From: Candidatus Nitrosopumilus sp.
Lineage (GTDB): Archaea > Thermoproteota > Nitrososphaeria > Nitrososphaerales > Nitrosopumilaceae
Reading direction: 5' to 3'
Assembly: GCA_029862085.1 (NCBI GenBank)
Contig: JAOTXZ010000003.1
Span: forward strand, 1 to 64,000
DNA: 64,000 bases
Part shown: positions 38,383-48,138 of the stretch, piece by piece
How positions within the stretch are numbered: the first letter of the stretch is position 1
Layout: the number at the start of each line of letters is the position of its first letter
Program-made: the position numbers and the translations under genes
Notes under the pieces: model-generated
Told to the model about the DNA's origin: nothing
The model's input: only the letters and a program-made list of their open reading frames with translations
Database searches by the model: none

Positions 38383-39729
38383 CTAAATTTTGGGAGGGAT
38401 GGCAAATTTATTTTCTGGATTATTGTGGTAGTCAACTGGTAACATTGCATCTTTTTGTCTGCCGGTTAAAATTCCTACAACCACATCATCCTTTTTGATA
38501 ATTTCGTCCTCAAGTAATTTTTTAATTCCAACCACGGATGCCCCCGATGCCATTTCACAATCAAATCCATTTAGACCCACAACCGACATTCCATCAAGCA
38601 TTTCGGCATCTGAAACAGAAGTGACAACACCATCGGTAAAGTCTAAGGCTCTTAATCCTTTTAGTATATTCACAGGCCTTCCAATCTGAATTGCTGTTGC
38701 CTTGGTTTTGGGTCTAATACCTTCTTTATCTAAATAAGCATAGTATTCTGCTATTAGTTCGGTGTTGGGTTTTCCCTTATTCCAACGTAACTCTTCTCCT
38801 TGAAATTTACCATTATACAAATCAGATAGAGTACTTGCCCCCTCTGAGTTTATCACTGCAATCCTGGGAACTTTACTAATCCATCCCCATTCATACAATT
38901 CCATTAAAGCCTTACCACAACTTGATGTGTTTCCTAAAGCTCCACCTGGATAAACAATCCAATCAGGAGATGCCCATTTCAAATATTCTAGTGCTCTATA
39001 TGGGATTGTTTTTTGACCTTCTATTCTAAACGGATTTAAAGAATTTACGGTATATCCGTCATGATTTTTTGCATCATCTAAAGATTGTTTTAATGCGTCA
39101 TCAAAATTTCCATTAACCTCAACGATTTGCGCTCCAAATTGATATGCTTGACTAAGTTTACCAGGAGCAATCTGTCCTGCAGGTATGTATACATCACACT
39201 GAATACCTTCATTTGCGGCAAACATACCTGCCGATGCAGATGTATTTCCAGTTGATGCACAGACAATTTTTTTGGCCCCAATCATTTTTGCATGAGTTAC
39301 AGCACTTGCCATACCATTATCTTTGAATGATCCACTTGGATTGTATCCTTCTGGCTGTAGCCATAAATTATCACTTGAAGTTCCAATAAATGCAGATGCT
39401 CTAGTCATATGGTATGGTTTTGATTGTCTTCCCTCTGCACCATCAAGAGAAACTAGAAAATTTGAGCATTCATCAATATTTTCAGTATCAATTTCACAGA
39501 AATTTAATAATTCTCTAAACCTCCAGACACCGCTTTCATTAAAAATAATCCCCTCATCCATTATTCCCCTATGTGCAAAAACATCCTTTAATTTTTCAGA
39601 TGGTTTATTCTTATACTTTACATCTAAAAGATGTCCTTTTTCACATTGCACATTTGTGCTTTTTATGGGATATTCTAAACCACACTTGGGGTCAATACAC
39701 TTTAGATAGGCGTCTCCGTGCAATGTCAC
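38383..39729 (-). CDS. thrC: Threonine synthase
   Basis: LQPEGYNPSGSFKDNGMASAVTHAK; CASTGNTSASAGMFAA. Confidence 0.9.
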   Translation of the reverse strand: MTLHGDAYLKCIDPKCGLEYPIKSTNVQCEKGHLLDVKYKNKPSEKLKDVFAHRGIMDEGIIFNESGVWRFRELLNFCEIDTENIDECSNFLVSLDGAEGRQSKPYHMTRASAFIGTSSDNLWLQPEGYNPSGSFKDNGMASAVTHAKMIGAKKIVCASTGNTSASAGMFAANEGIQCDVYIPAGQIAPGKLSQAYQFGAQIVEVNGNFDDALKQSLDDAKNHDGYTVNSLNPFRIEGQKTIPYRALEYLKWASPDWIVYPGGALGNTSSCGKALMELYEWGWISKVPRIAVINSEGASTLSDLYNGKFQGEELRWNKGKPNTELIAEYYAYLDKEGIRPKTKATAIQIGRPVNILKGLRALDFTDGVVTSVSDAEMLDGMSVVGLNGFDCEMASGASVVGIKKLLEDEIIKKDDVVVGILTGRQKDAMLPVDYHNNPENKFAIPPKI

Positions 39730-40026
39730 TCTGAGATAATAATGATAATTTAATCTAAAGGTTCAACCTTGCTTAACCTGTAGCATTCATTTAATTTTAA
39801 AATCTATTTTAAAAAAATCAAATCCTTCTAATTAGGTATCGATCAGATAAATAAAATTGATTTCATCTTCCCAAATGAGATTATAAAAATTTTTAAACAA
39901 ATTATCTATTCAATACTAAATATGGCATTTCTATCATGAAAAAAGACTAACCTGTAGTTGGATCTCCATCTAATATGTTCAGGACATGAAGCTTATTAGA
40001 TTGGATAAAAATTATTTAATTTTAGA

Positions 40027-40401
40027 ATGTTTTCAAATAGTGATTATATAAAAAAAATACTTCAACAAGTTCTAGATTCACATCTTACTATAAAAAACCG
40101 AAAAGACAAGGCCAGTGACTTAGAGATTATTAAAAAAGAATTATTAAAAATTAATGGGTTTTTTAAAGTACTGTTGAAAAAAATAGGTACTGAGAACTTT
40201 CACTCACGTGATCTATCAGAATTAAAACCAAAAATAAAAAATTACGTGGACAATTATTATTTTGTACAAGAAATAGATACAATGTCTTCATTATATGCAA
40301 ATGATCAAGATAGAGTAAGAAGCATGAGATTAAAAATTCTTGAAGCATTTGAAGATAAAAGATTAATTGATACTATACAAGAATTAATGGAAAAATTGTA
40401 A
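40027..40401 (+). CDS. Hypothetical protein
   Basis: 124-aa ORF. Confidence 0.6.
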   Translation: MFSNSDYIKKILQQVLDSHLTIKNRKDKASDLEIIKKELLKINGFFKVLLKKIGTENFHSRDLSELKPKIKNYVDNYYFVQEIDTMSSLYANDQDRVRSMRLKILEAFEDKRLIDTIQELMEKL

Positions 40402-40403
40402 GA

Positions 40404-40508
40404 ATGTCTGGAAAAGAAAAAAAATGTCTATTATGTGGATGCAAGGATCATCGACTAATTGGTTGCTCACGACACCTTGCAAAAAAATGTAATTGTTATC
40501 AAATTTAA
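40404..40508 (+). CDS. Cys-rich mini-protein (34 aa)
   Basis: manual translation MSGKEKKCLLCGCKDHRLIGCSRHLAKKCNCYQI*; follows the previous ORF closely. Confidence 0.5.
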   Translation: MSGKEKKCLLCGCKDHRLIGCSRHLAKKCNCYQI

Positions 40509-40526
40509 AAAATTTTTATTTTTTGA

Positions 40527-40643
40527 CTATTTTTGTTTTGGACCAGATCTTTCGTGAAAATTTAAACAGCATTTACATTCTTTTTTAAGACACTCTTGTT
40601 CTGTATAATGATCGCATATTCCACATTCACAACTCTTAGTCAT
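40527..40643 (-). CDS. Cys-rich mini-protein (38 aa)
   Basis: manual translation MTKSCECGICDHYTEQECLKKECKCCLNFHERSGPKQK*. Confidence 0.5.
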   Translation of the reverse strand: MTKSCECGICDHYTEQECLKKECKCCLNFHERSGPKQK

Positions 40644-40713
40644 TTACAATTATACGAATAATTTCAAATAAAAATAATACTGCGATTTTTTATGATTTTA
40701 AGGTCAAATGGTT

Positions 40714-41034
40714 CTATCTTGATTTGGACTTTTTTGAAACGGTTTTCTTTGGTTTAGCCTCTAATTCCTTTTCTATCTCTTCGGCTTTATTATCTACTGC
40801 TTCAATAATTTTTTGAATAAGCCCATCCAGGTCACTATCATCGGCTTCAGGTTCCACCATACCAGCGATTTCGTTAATAGTATTTGAAATCTCTGCACTT
40901 ACATCCTCGAAGCTTTCAGGGTCCTCGTATGCTGCATTATAGAGATTTTTTAGATTGTTCACATGTCCGATTACCTGGTCGGTTAGAACAATTCTATATT
41001 CAGTACCATTAACATCCACCTGTTTTGCACTCAT
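40714..41034 (-). CDS. Hypothetical acidic protein with basic C-terminus
   Basis: 106-aa ORF. Confidence 0.65.
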   Translation of the reverse strand: MSAKQVDVNGTEYRIVLTDQVIGHVNNLKNLYNAAYEDPESFEDVSAEISNTINEIAGMVEPEADDSDLDGLIQKIIEAVDNKAEEIEKELEAKPKKTVSKKSKSR

Positions 41035-41110
41035 AATTCAGATTTCCAATTTTGATGCTTAAATGTTTTTAGTTGAATTGAATCTACTAATGGTGTCTAT
41101 TTTTAACGAA

Positions 41111-41566
41111 TTAAAAAATAATATGATCTAATGCTGCGGCATCACTTATCAATCTTGTATGGAATGTTCTTGTTACATATCCATTTTTTATTTCATTTGC
41201 AGGAACCCATCTGTTAGTAGATGAGTAGTGTCTTTTTTCTGCAAGTTCTCGTTCTATTGCCTCTATATCAAATTCTGCTTCTTCAACCTCTTGATTGGAA
41301 AGATGTTTTATTGTGATTAAGATCTTGCTGATTTTAACTCGATCTCCAAATTTCCATTTTGAAGGTGTGTTTTCATCAGAAACCTCCAATACTTTGATTT
41401 TCATTTGCTTATTTCCTGAGGCATCATGACTAATCAAAAGCCGTTCATCAGTAAATTCTTCAAAACTAATTCTAGAGTTTACATCCTTATCTGCTTCAGA
41501 GACTAAATCAAGTAATGATTCATTTTTAGGGATTTCCGATTCAGGCGTACTCCTCTCTTCTGGCAT
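41111..41566 (-). CDS. Hypothetical protein
   Basis: 151-aa ORF. Confidence 0.65.
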   Translation of the reverse strand: MPEERSTPESEIPKNESLLDLVSEADKDVNSRISFEEFTDERLLISHDASGNKQMKIKVLEVSDENTPSKWKFGDRVKISKILITIKHLSNQEVEEAEFDIEAIERELAEKRHYSSTNRWVPANEIKNGYVTRTFHTRLISDAAALDHIIF

Positions 41567-41618
41567 GTATTCAATATCCCAATATCATTAAAAAATGATC
41601 TGCTTAGTCTTAAAAAAA

Positions 41619-42182
41619 CTAGGCATAATTTCTAAATTTTGTTTTAAAGGGCATTTTATGATCTTTTAATTTAATTTCTTTTCTTTTTCCACTTATTTTT
41701 GCAAATACCTTTCCTTCGTATGTACAGACACAATTTGCTAAGGGGAGGGAAGTGTCCCATACTTTGAAAAACTCTCTTAATTCTCTATTTTCATAAATTC
41801 CCAAACCTATTCTTTTTTTTGAAAGAAATTTGAAAGCAAGTATGACTTTTCTTTTCTTGTAAATATCAAAGGTTTCCACCCATTTTAGGCACCGTTCAAT
41901 TTGATCAAAAGGTACGGGAAGGAAATTAGTAGTCCCTGATTTTGCTTCGATAGTGAAAATAGAGCTTTCCTTTGTGTTTACAGCTAACACATCTGGAAGA
42001 GCAATGCTAGGAGAACCCAATCTAAATGCATTCCAATTATCTGCAGAATTAAATCGCTTAACAATGGTATCTTCCCATTGATATCCTCTCTGCCTTCTGG
42101 TGCGTGCAGCCTTTCGGTGATTTTTTGATTTCTTATTTTGTTTATCTTTTAAAATAGTAATAGTTTTTGAACTGAATTTCAT
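41619..42182 (-). CDS. Holliday junction resolvase Hjc-like PD-(D/E)XK nuclease
   Basis: RTRRQRGYQWEDTIVKRFNSADNWNAFRLGSPSIALPDVLAVNTKESSIFTIEAKSGTTNFLPV. Confidence 0.8.
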   Translation of the reverse strand: MKFSSKTITILKDKQNKKSKNHRKAARTRRQRGYQWEDTIVKRFNSADNWNAFRLGSPSIALPDVLAVNTKESSIFTIEAKSGTTNFLPVPFDQIERCLKWVETFDIYKKRKVILAFKFLSKKRIGLGIYENRELREFFKVWDTSLPLANCVCTYEGKVFAKISGKRKEIKLKDHKMPFKTKFRNYA

Positions 42183-42215
42183 AAAATCTATAGACCAACA
42201 TAGGATATAGTACAG

Positions 42216-42237
42216 TAGGTAATAATGACATTACCTA
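42216..42237. promoter_or_regulatory. Perfect 8-bp inverted repeat TAGGTAAT-N6-ATTACCTA upstream of the Hjc-like gene
   Basis: 34 bp upstream of the ORF start. Confidence 0.5.
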
Positions 42238-42272
42238 TCGCTGTATCTTTTTTCCGAATTATCATTATTTGA

Positions 42273-42593
42273 TCAATCTAACATCTTCATTTTAAAAAAA
42301 TAGTTGTCATCACAAATTCCACAATCGCTGATTACTACATTTTGCCCAATTTTAGGTGTCCCTGAAATAATCTCTCCAATTATTTTTATTGAATTTTCAA
42401 TTTCTGCAACACAAAAGTAAGTAGTTTCTTTTTTGGAAAATTCAATAATTTTTCCTTTGCCATTACATTTTCTCCATGAATTTTTACATAAACATTGATT
42501 ACACCATTCTGAGGGTGGCCATACAATTTTTTTACAATGATCACATTCTGACATTAAAAAATTACCTTTTTTTAATTCCAATTCAAAACTCAT
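42273..42593 (-). CDS. DUF35/OB-fold zinc-ribbon protein (thiolase partner)
   Basis: CDHCKKIVWPPSEWCNQCLCKNS; overlaps the thiolase gene. Confidence 0.85.
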   Translation of the reverse strand: MSFELELKKGNFLMSECDHCKKIVWPPSEWCNQCLCKNSWRKCNGKGKIIEFSKKETTYFCVAEIENSIKIIGEIISGTPKIGQNVVISDCGICDDNYFFKMKMLD

Positions 42594-43699
42594 TTTTCTA
42601 ACACCAATACTGTAGATGAGGTTGAAGCCGCAGACATATTATGAACAAGTCCGACTTTTGCATTATCAACTTGCCTTTTTTCTGCCTGTGATTGAAGTTG
42701 TTGAGTAATTTCTATTGTTTGGGCTATCCCTGTTGCACCTAATGGGTGTCCTGAACCAATAAGACCTCCCCTAGGACTAATTTTATAATTTTCTGAAAAA
42801 TATGCCTCTTTTACCAACTCGATTCCTTTTCCAGAGGTAGAAAACCCCATTGAATCTAAAGCCATAGGCTCACAAACAGCAAAAGCATCATGTATTTCCA
42901 TGACATCGATATCAGTTGGTTTTTGTTTTGACATTTGAAATGCACTGTGGGCAGCTTGTCTTGTAGATTCCATGGTATCAAAGGAGGGAATTTTTGTAAA
43001 ACTTGCAGATGTTGTTTTTTGTCCAATACCTGTAATCCAAACTGGATTATCCGTAAATGTATTGCAACTATTTTCAGATGCCAATAAAATTGATGCACCA
43101 CCGGTACATGGCCTTGAACATTCAAGTAATCTTAAATCTTCTGTTAATTTTTTAGAATTTAATACATCATCTATGGATACTGCTTTTTGTGAAATAGCAA
43201 AAGGATTGTGTATAGATTGTTTATGATTTTTTACAGATACTAAAGCCAAATCTTCATCAGAGATAGAATATTTTCTTTTATATGATTTTGAGAATATTGA
43301 TGCCCAAAAAATGGGATGTTTAAATTCACCTCTCAAATTATCCCATTCCAATATTTGGCCGGGACTGTCATATCTTTCAGCCCCAGAAATTAAAACCACT
43401 TCTGCCAAGCCAGAAACAATATATGAATATGCCGCAACAATCGCATTTGTTCCTGAATTACATAAACTCTCAATTGAATGAGATATTTTTGGTTGTATAC
43501 TCGTCATTTCAGATAAAATTGCGGAGAGATACTTTGAATTATTATTTGTGGAAACCAAAACCGCATCTATGTCCTTTTGACTCAAGTTAGAAGTTGAGTC
43601 GAGCAAATTTTTTGTTGTCTTTAGCAATACAGATTCAATTTTTGAATCATCTTCTGAGAATTTTGTTTGCCCAAACCCTGCAATCCCAACTCTTGACAT
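42590..43699 (-). CDS. Thiolase-family acetyl-CoA acetyltransferase
   Basis: SIESLCNSGTNAIVAAYSYIVSGLAEVVLISGAE; GGLIGSGHPLGATGIAQ. Confidence 0.88.
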   Translation of the reverse strand: MSRVGIAGFGQTKFSEDDSKIESVLLKTTKNLLDSTSNLSQKDIDAVLVSTNNNSKYLSAILSEMTSIQPKISHSIESLCNSGTNAIVAAYSYIVSGLAEVVLISGAERYDSPGQILEWDNLRGEFKHPIFWASIFSKSYKRKYSISDEDLALVSVKNHKQSIHNPFAISQKAVSIDDVLNSKKLTEDLRLLECSRPCTGGASILLASENSCNTFTDNPVWITGIGQKTTSASFTKIPSFDTMESTRQAAHSAFQMSKQKPTDIDVMEIHDAFAVCEPMALDSMGFSTSGKGIELVKEAYFSENYKISPRGGLIGSGHPLGATGIAQTIEITQQLQSQAEKRQVDNAKVGLVHNMSAASTSSTVLVLEK

Positions 43700-44667
43700 T
43701 ATACTTCCTCAAAAAAAGTGTTTGAAAATAATTTTAACGAGTCAATTACATCCCCAATCGGGTTAAACTGAATAATAGGTAGATCCACGCCTGATTCTCT
43801 GAATTTTTGTAGTTGTTTTTGACATGTTTTAGGATCTCCTGCAATGGTAAGTGAGTTTATCATCTGAGGTGTTACTAATTCATGATTCGATTTAAATCCT
43901 GATTTTTTAAATTCTTCAAAAATATTCCTTGTTTCACTTTCAAAACCATTTTTAGATAAAAAGTCTCTGTAAATTTTTCCAACCGATACATAAAACGCTA
44001 AAGTTTTTTTACACCGATTTATTGCCAATTCAGAATCATGAGAAACACTGGTGATTAATTGACATGTCGCATCAATTTTTCTCTTTGATTGCATTGTTTG
44101 TATTGTTTTTTTCATTTCATCCAATGGACGCAAATAAAAAATCACTCCATCAGCTACATTCCACGTGAGATCCACCATTTTTTGATTTACGGCAGCAAGA
44201 TAAATTGGGATTTTATTTCTAGGTGGTTTTATTAACAAAGAAAAATTTTTTAAATTAAAAATTTTGCCCTTATAATCAACAGAGTTTTCAGATAAAATCA
44301 ATCTTATAATTTCAACGTATTCTTTAATTCTTCCAACTGGATTTTGAAATTCATAACCATGGAAATCCTTGACAATAGCAGGACTACTTGTGCCTAATCC
44401 TAAAATTAAACGACCATTTGAAATGGTATCAACAGTAGCTGCTCCCATGGCAATAGATGCAGGACTTCGGGAAAATACATTGACTATTGAAGATCCAATT
44501 TTTGGATTGGTGGCTTTTTGGGAAACCATACTAAGCATTGAAAAATTTTCCATCCCCCATGTTTCAGGAATCCATATTGTTTCCACTGAGGTTTTGGACA
44601 ACATTTGTGCACAATCTAAAACCTGATTAACTGATAGAAGTGAGCCTAAACTACATGCTATTCTCAT
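43699..44667 (-). CDS. LLM-class (F420-type) oxidoreductase
   Basis: IWIPETWGMENFSMLSM; ISNGRLILGLGTSSPAIVKDFHG. Confidence 0.87.
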   Translation of the reverse strand: MRIACSLGSLLSVNQVLDCAQMLSKTSVETIWIPETWGMENFSMLSMVSQKATNPKIGSSIVNVFSRSPASIAMGAATVDTISNGRLILGLGTSSPAIVKDFHGYEFQNPVGRIKEYVEIIRLILSENSVDYKGKIFNLKNFSLLIKPPRNKIPIYLAAVNQKMVDLTWNVADGVIFYLRPLDEMKKTIQTMQSKRKIDATCQLITSVSHDSELAINRCKKTLAFYVSVGKIYRDFLSKNGFESETRNIFEEFKKSGFKSNHELVTPQMINSLTIAGDPKTCQKQLQKFRESGVDLPIIQFNPIGDVIDSLKLFSNTFFEEV

Positions 44668-44832
44668 AGTCTGCTTATTGGAAATAGATATTCTAGTGTT
44701 TCCTTTGGATTATGGGTATCGCAAAATGCATGTTGATATTATTTTTAGGAATGAATTGGTGTAACTCTTTTAGCATTCTGTAAAAATTCATTGAGGTTGA
44801 ATATTATGATGCAATTTTTTTAATTATATTTA

Positions 44833-44982
44833 ATGAGTGAACAGATATTCATTAAAAACCATGACCAAAAAAGTAAATTTTGGAACAATGCTACTAAATA
44901 CACTGCATCAGAAAATGATGATGAAGGATTTGTAAGCGAAATCGCATACATGATGGTGACATTGCATAGAACAGGTGCCTAA
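44833..44982 (+). CDS. Small hypothetical protein (49 aa)
   Basis: manual translation MSEQIFIKNHDQKSKFWNNATKYTASENDDEGFVSEIAYMMVTLHRTGA*. Confidence 0.45.
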   Translation: MSEQIFIKNHDQKSKFWNNATKYTASENDDEGFVSEIAYMMVTLHRTGA

Positions 44983-44994
44983 ACCCTAAATTTA

Positions 44995-45663
44995 TTATAT
45001 TATTTTATTTATCTCTAATGAACATTCTTCCATATCTTTGAAAGAGTCTACAGAATACCATTTTATTTTTTTAAATTTTACAGTATTCAGTAATCCTTTT
45101 TTTGCATAATCTGGAAATAGAGTTTTTTCAATATCGCCTTTTTTTGGTAAATCTTTTATGATATCTTTTTGTAAATAGTAAATTCCTGCATTCATCCAAA
45201 CGTTTGAAACCTCCTTTTTCTCTCTAAATCTGGTTATCCTGTAATCTTTTGTTTCCATAATTCCAAATTTTGTTCTTAATTCAATTCCCGCAATAGAGTT
45301 TTGTTTTTTTAATAATTTATTTAAATTAATGTTTGTTATAACATCCCCGTTAATCACAAAAAATGATTTATCTTTGATAAATTTCCCTGCTTGTTTTATC
45401 GCTCCCCCCGTTCCTAATGGAGTTTTTTCGACTGAAAATTTTATTTTTATATTGAAATTATCTTTCATAGATAAAAAATGTTGTATCATTTCTGTCTTGT
45501 AACCAGTGCAAATTATTATTTCATCGACGTTAAATTTTTTTAGATAGTTAATTTGCCAATCAATTATTGGAACATTATTTATTGGAACTAGAGGTTTTGG
45601 AACATAATCGGTTATTGGTCTAAGCCTTTTACCTCTTCCCCCCGCTAAGATTACTCCTTTCAC
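44995..45663 (-). CDS. Sugar-nucleotide nucleotidyltransferase
   Basis: MKGVILAGGRGKRLRPITDYVPKPLVPINNVPIIDWQI. Confidence 0.93.
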   Translation of the reverse strand: MKGVILAGGRGKRLRPITDYVPKPLVPINNVPIIDWQINYLKKFNVDEIIICTGYKTEMIQHFLSMKDNFNIKIKFSVEKTPLGTGGAIKQAGKFIKDKSFFVINGDVITNINLNKLLKKQNSIAGIELRTKFGIMETKDYRITRFREKKEVSNVWMNAGIYYLQKDIIKDLPKKGDIEKTLFPDYAKKGLLNTVKFKKIKWYSVDSFKDMEECSLEINKII

Positions 45664-45731
45664 TTTTTTTTCTTTATAATTTACCGATATAACTTTAGTC
45701 TATCAAATTCTGGGACCTGTCAAGATTCATC

Positions 45732-45857
45732 TTAGTTTTTTTCAGTCAAATAATAATGAAGTTCCGTATAGCACTCTTTGCAGTAAACCTCATCATCGGT
45801 ATGGACACAATCATACAATTTTAAAACATCATTACTACATTTTTGGCAAATTGGCAT
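45732..45857 (-). CDS. Zinc-ribbon-like mini-protein (41 aa)
   Basis: manual translation MPICQKCSNDVLKLYDCVHTDDEVYCKECYTELHYYLTEKN*. Confidence 0.55.
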   Translation of the reverse strand: MPICQKCSNDVLKLYDCVHTDDEVYCKECYTELHYYLTEKN

Positions 45858-46250
45858 TTATACAACCTTTGTCTGTGATTTTTTTATCTTTAATGCCCCC
45901 AACACGATAATAATTGTACCTATGGCAATCAAACTTCCTCCCTCACCTAACATTCTCGATGCATTTTCGGATTCAGAAGAAGCTGAAATGGATATTGCAC
46001 CACCAATAATGATCAAAATTCCGGTAATCATCAGCATTATTCCCAAACCTTTGAAAGGAGGGTTTTTAGACATGAAAAAAGCGATAAAAGACAAGATTAT
46101 TGGGGGTAATCCAAATCCAATCCCACGTGTCATTGCATCAAATGGTAAAAAGCCTTCTCCAGCCCCGCCACCGCCAACAAGAACATCAATTCCATAAATT
46201 ACTAAAAGAACTATTGAAATTCCTGATAATATGTGAGGAATTGAGGTCAT
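45858..46250 (-). CDS. Hypothetical membrane protein (about 4 TM)
   Basis: 130-aa hydrophobic ORF. Confidence 0.7.
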   Translation of the reverse strand: MTSIPHILSGISIVLLVIYGIDVLVGGGGAGEGFLPFDAMTRGIGFGLPPIILSFIAFFMSKNPPFKGLGIMLMITGILIIIGGAISISASSESENASRMLGEGGSLIAIGTIIIVLGALKIKKSQTKVV

Positions 46251-46311
46251 AATTGGAACTCTTTTGTGTTTATTAATAAATCTATAATGTTACAAATTTG
46301 AATTTTATCAC

Positions 46312-47457
46312 CTAGGTTGCAGGCCTGATTTGGAATTTGTCTTTCAGAGAATCCAGCTTTCGTAAAAGATCTTCCACTGATTCTCTTTCTGTCGCTACAA
46401 AATTAACATGTCCTAATTTTCGTTGTGGTTTGGAAATTTTTTTGCCATACATTTTGAGATAAACATTTGATTCTGAAATTTCAATTGTTTCGTATTTCCC
46501 TTCAAAATCTTTTGCCCCTAGAATATTATACATTATAGTTGGATGTACCAGTTTAACGCTACCCAAATCTAAACCTAAGATTGCTCGAAGATGTTGTTCA
46601 AATTGTGATGTTTCACTAGATTGTAATGTATGATGGCCGGAATTATGAACTCTTGGAGCAATTTCATTTATTAATATTTGATCATCTTTAGATACAAACA
46701 TTTCAATTCCAAAAACCCCTGCACCTTTTAGAACTTTCATTGTATTTTTTGCAATCTCCTCAGCTTTATCAGAAATTTCTTTGGAAACTCTAGCAGGAGC
46801 TATTGTTTCTCGTAGAATGTTATTTTCATGAATATTTTCAACTAATGGATATGTTTTGATTTGACCCAGGGTATTTCTTGCAGCAATTACTGAGACTTCC
46901 ATTTTAAATGGAACAAATTTTTCTAGCATTAAACCTTTTCCGTTAAAATAATCAAAAGCTTTTTGAGCATCGTCATAAGAATTTATTTTAAAATTTCCAC
47001 GGCCATCATATGCATCACGTCTAGCTTTAAGCAAAGACGGATATCCAAATTCATTCAAACCATTACGTAAATCAGTTATGGATTTAATTTGGATGAATTC
47101 GGCAACAGGAATTTTATTCTCAGAGAGAAACATTTTTTGTAAAAATTTATCTTGTATGATTTTCAGCGTTTCAGGAGATGGATTAACTTCAGATTTTATT
47201 TCCACTGATTTTAACACATCACTATCCCCTGATTCTATTTCATAGGTAATAATATCGGATTTTTCGCTTAATTCGTGTATTGCCTTTTTATCTTTAAAAT
47301 CGCCGACTATTTGTTCTGCTCCGGCCTGGGCAGCAGGACAATTTTCTGTGGGATCTAACACGATAATTTTTTCGATATAATCCGATAACGTTTTAGCAGC
47401 TTCAGTAATCATCATTCCAAGTTGCCCTCCGCCAATTATCCCTAAAATTTTACTCAT
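46312..47457 (-). CDS. purK: 5-(carboxyamino)imidazole ribonucleotide synthase
   Basis: ILGIIGGGQLGMMITEAA; VFGIEMFVSKDDQILINEIAPRVHNSGH. Confidence 0.95.
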   Translation of the reverse strand: MSKILGIIGGGQLGMMITEAAKTLSDYIEKIIVLDPTENCPAAQAGAEQIVGDFKDKKAIHELSEKSDIITYEIESGDSDVLKSVEIKSEVNPSPETLKIIQDKFLQKMFLSENKIPVAEFIQIKSITDLRNGLNEFGYPSLLKARRDAYDGRGNFKINSYDDAQKAFDYFNGKGLMLEKFVPFKMEVSVIAARNTLGQIKTYPLVENIHENNILRETIAPARVSKEISDKAEEIAKNTMKVLKGAGVFGIEMFVSKDDQILINEIAPRVHNSGHHTLQSSETSQFEQHLRAILGLDLGSVKLVHPTIMYNILGAKDFEGKYETIEISESNVYLKMYGKKISKPQRKLGHVNFVATERESVEDLLRKLDSLKDKFQIRPAT

Positions 47458-47562
47458 TACAGGCTCATTATTTGAGGATTAAAAATATCTAATGTTTTTT
47501 GTATGCCTTTGTCGTTTATTTTTTTTGTTAAAGATAATAACCCATATTGGTTTTCATTAAAC

Positions 47563-48138
47563 ATGAGTTATTCAAAAAAACCTTTAGTTGGAATCATTAT
47601 GGGTTCCAGTTCTGATAGTCGAATCATGAAAGGCGCTGCTGAAATTTTAGATGAATTTAAAATTAAACATGAAGATCAAATTGTATCGGCACATAGAACG
47701 CCAGCTAGATTATCAGAATATGCAGAGCATGCAGAAAAAATGGGTTTTAAGGTAATTATCGCAGGTGCTGGTGGCGCAGCCCATTTACCTGGAATGATAG
47801 CATCACATACTGTTATTCCAGTAATTGGTGTTCCCATTCTTGTATATAATGACAAACACACAAAAAAAACTGAAAATTCAAAATTTTCTGCATTTGGTGG
47901 GTTAGATTCATTACTTTCTATTTCAGAAATGCCTACAGGTTCTCCAGTAGTTGCGGTGGGAGTAAATAAATCAGGAAATGCAGGAATTTATGCCATGAAA
48001 ATTTTAGCAAATGAATTTCCCAAACTAAAAATAAAATTAAAACAACACAAAATTGTTCAACATAAATCGGTTCTAAAAGAATCAGATGAACTAAAAAAAC
48101 ATGGTCTTTCCAAGTTTGTCAAAAAAAAATTTAAGTAA
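47563..48138 (+). CDS. purE: 5-(carboxyamino)imidazole ribonucleotide mutase
   Basis: VGIIMGSSSDSRIMKGAAEIL; VSAHRTPARL; GAGGAAHLPGMIA; start taken at internal ATG. Confidence 0.95.
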   Translation: MSYSKKPLVGIIMGSSSDSRIMKGAAEILDEFKIKHEDQIVSAHRTPARLSEYAEHAEKMGFKVIIAGAGGAAHLPGMIASHTVIPVIGVPILVYNDKHTKKTENSKFSAFGGLDSLLSISEMPTGSPVVAVGVNKSGNAGIYAMKILANEFPKLKIKLKQHKIVQHKSVLKESDELKKHGLSKFVKKKFK

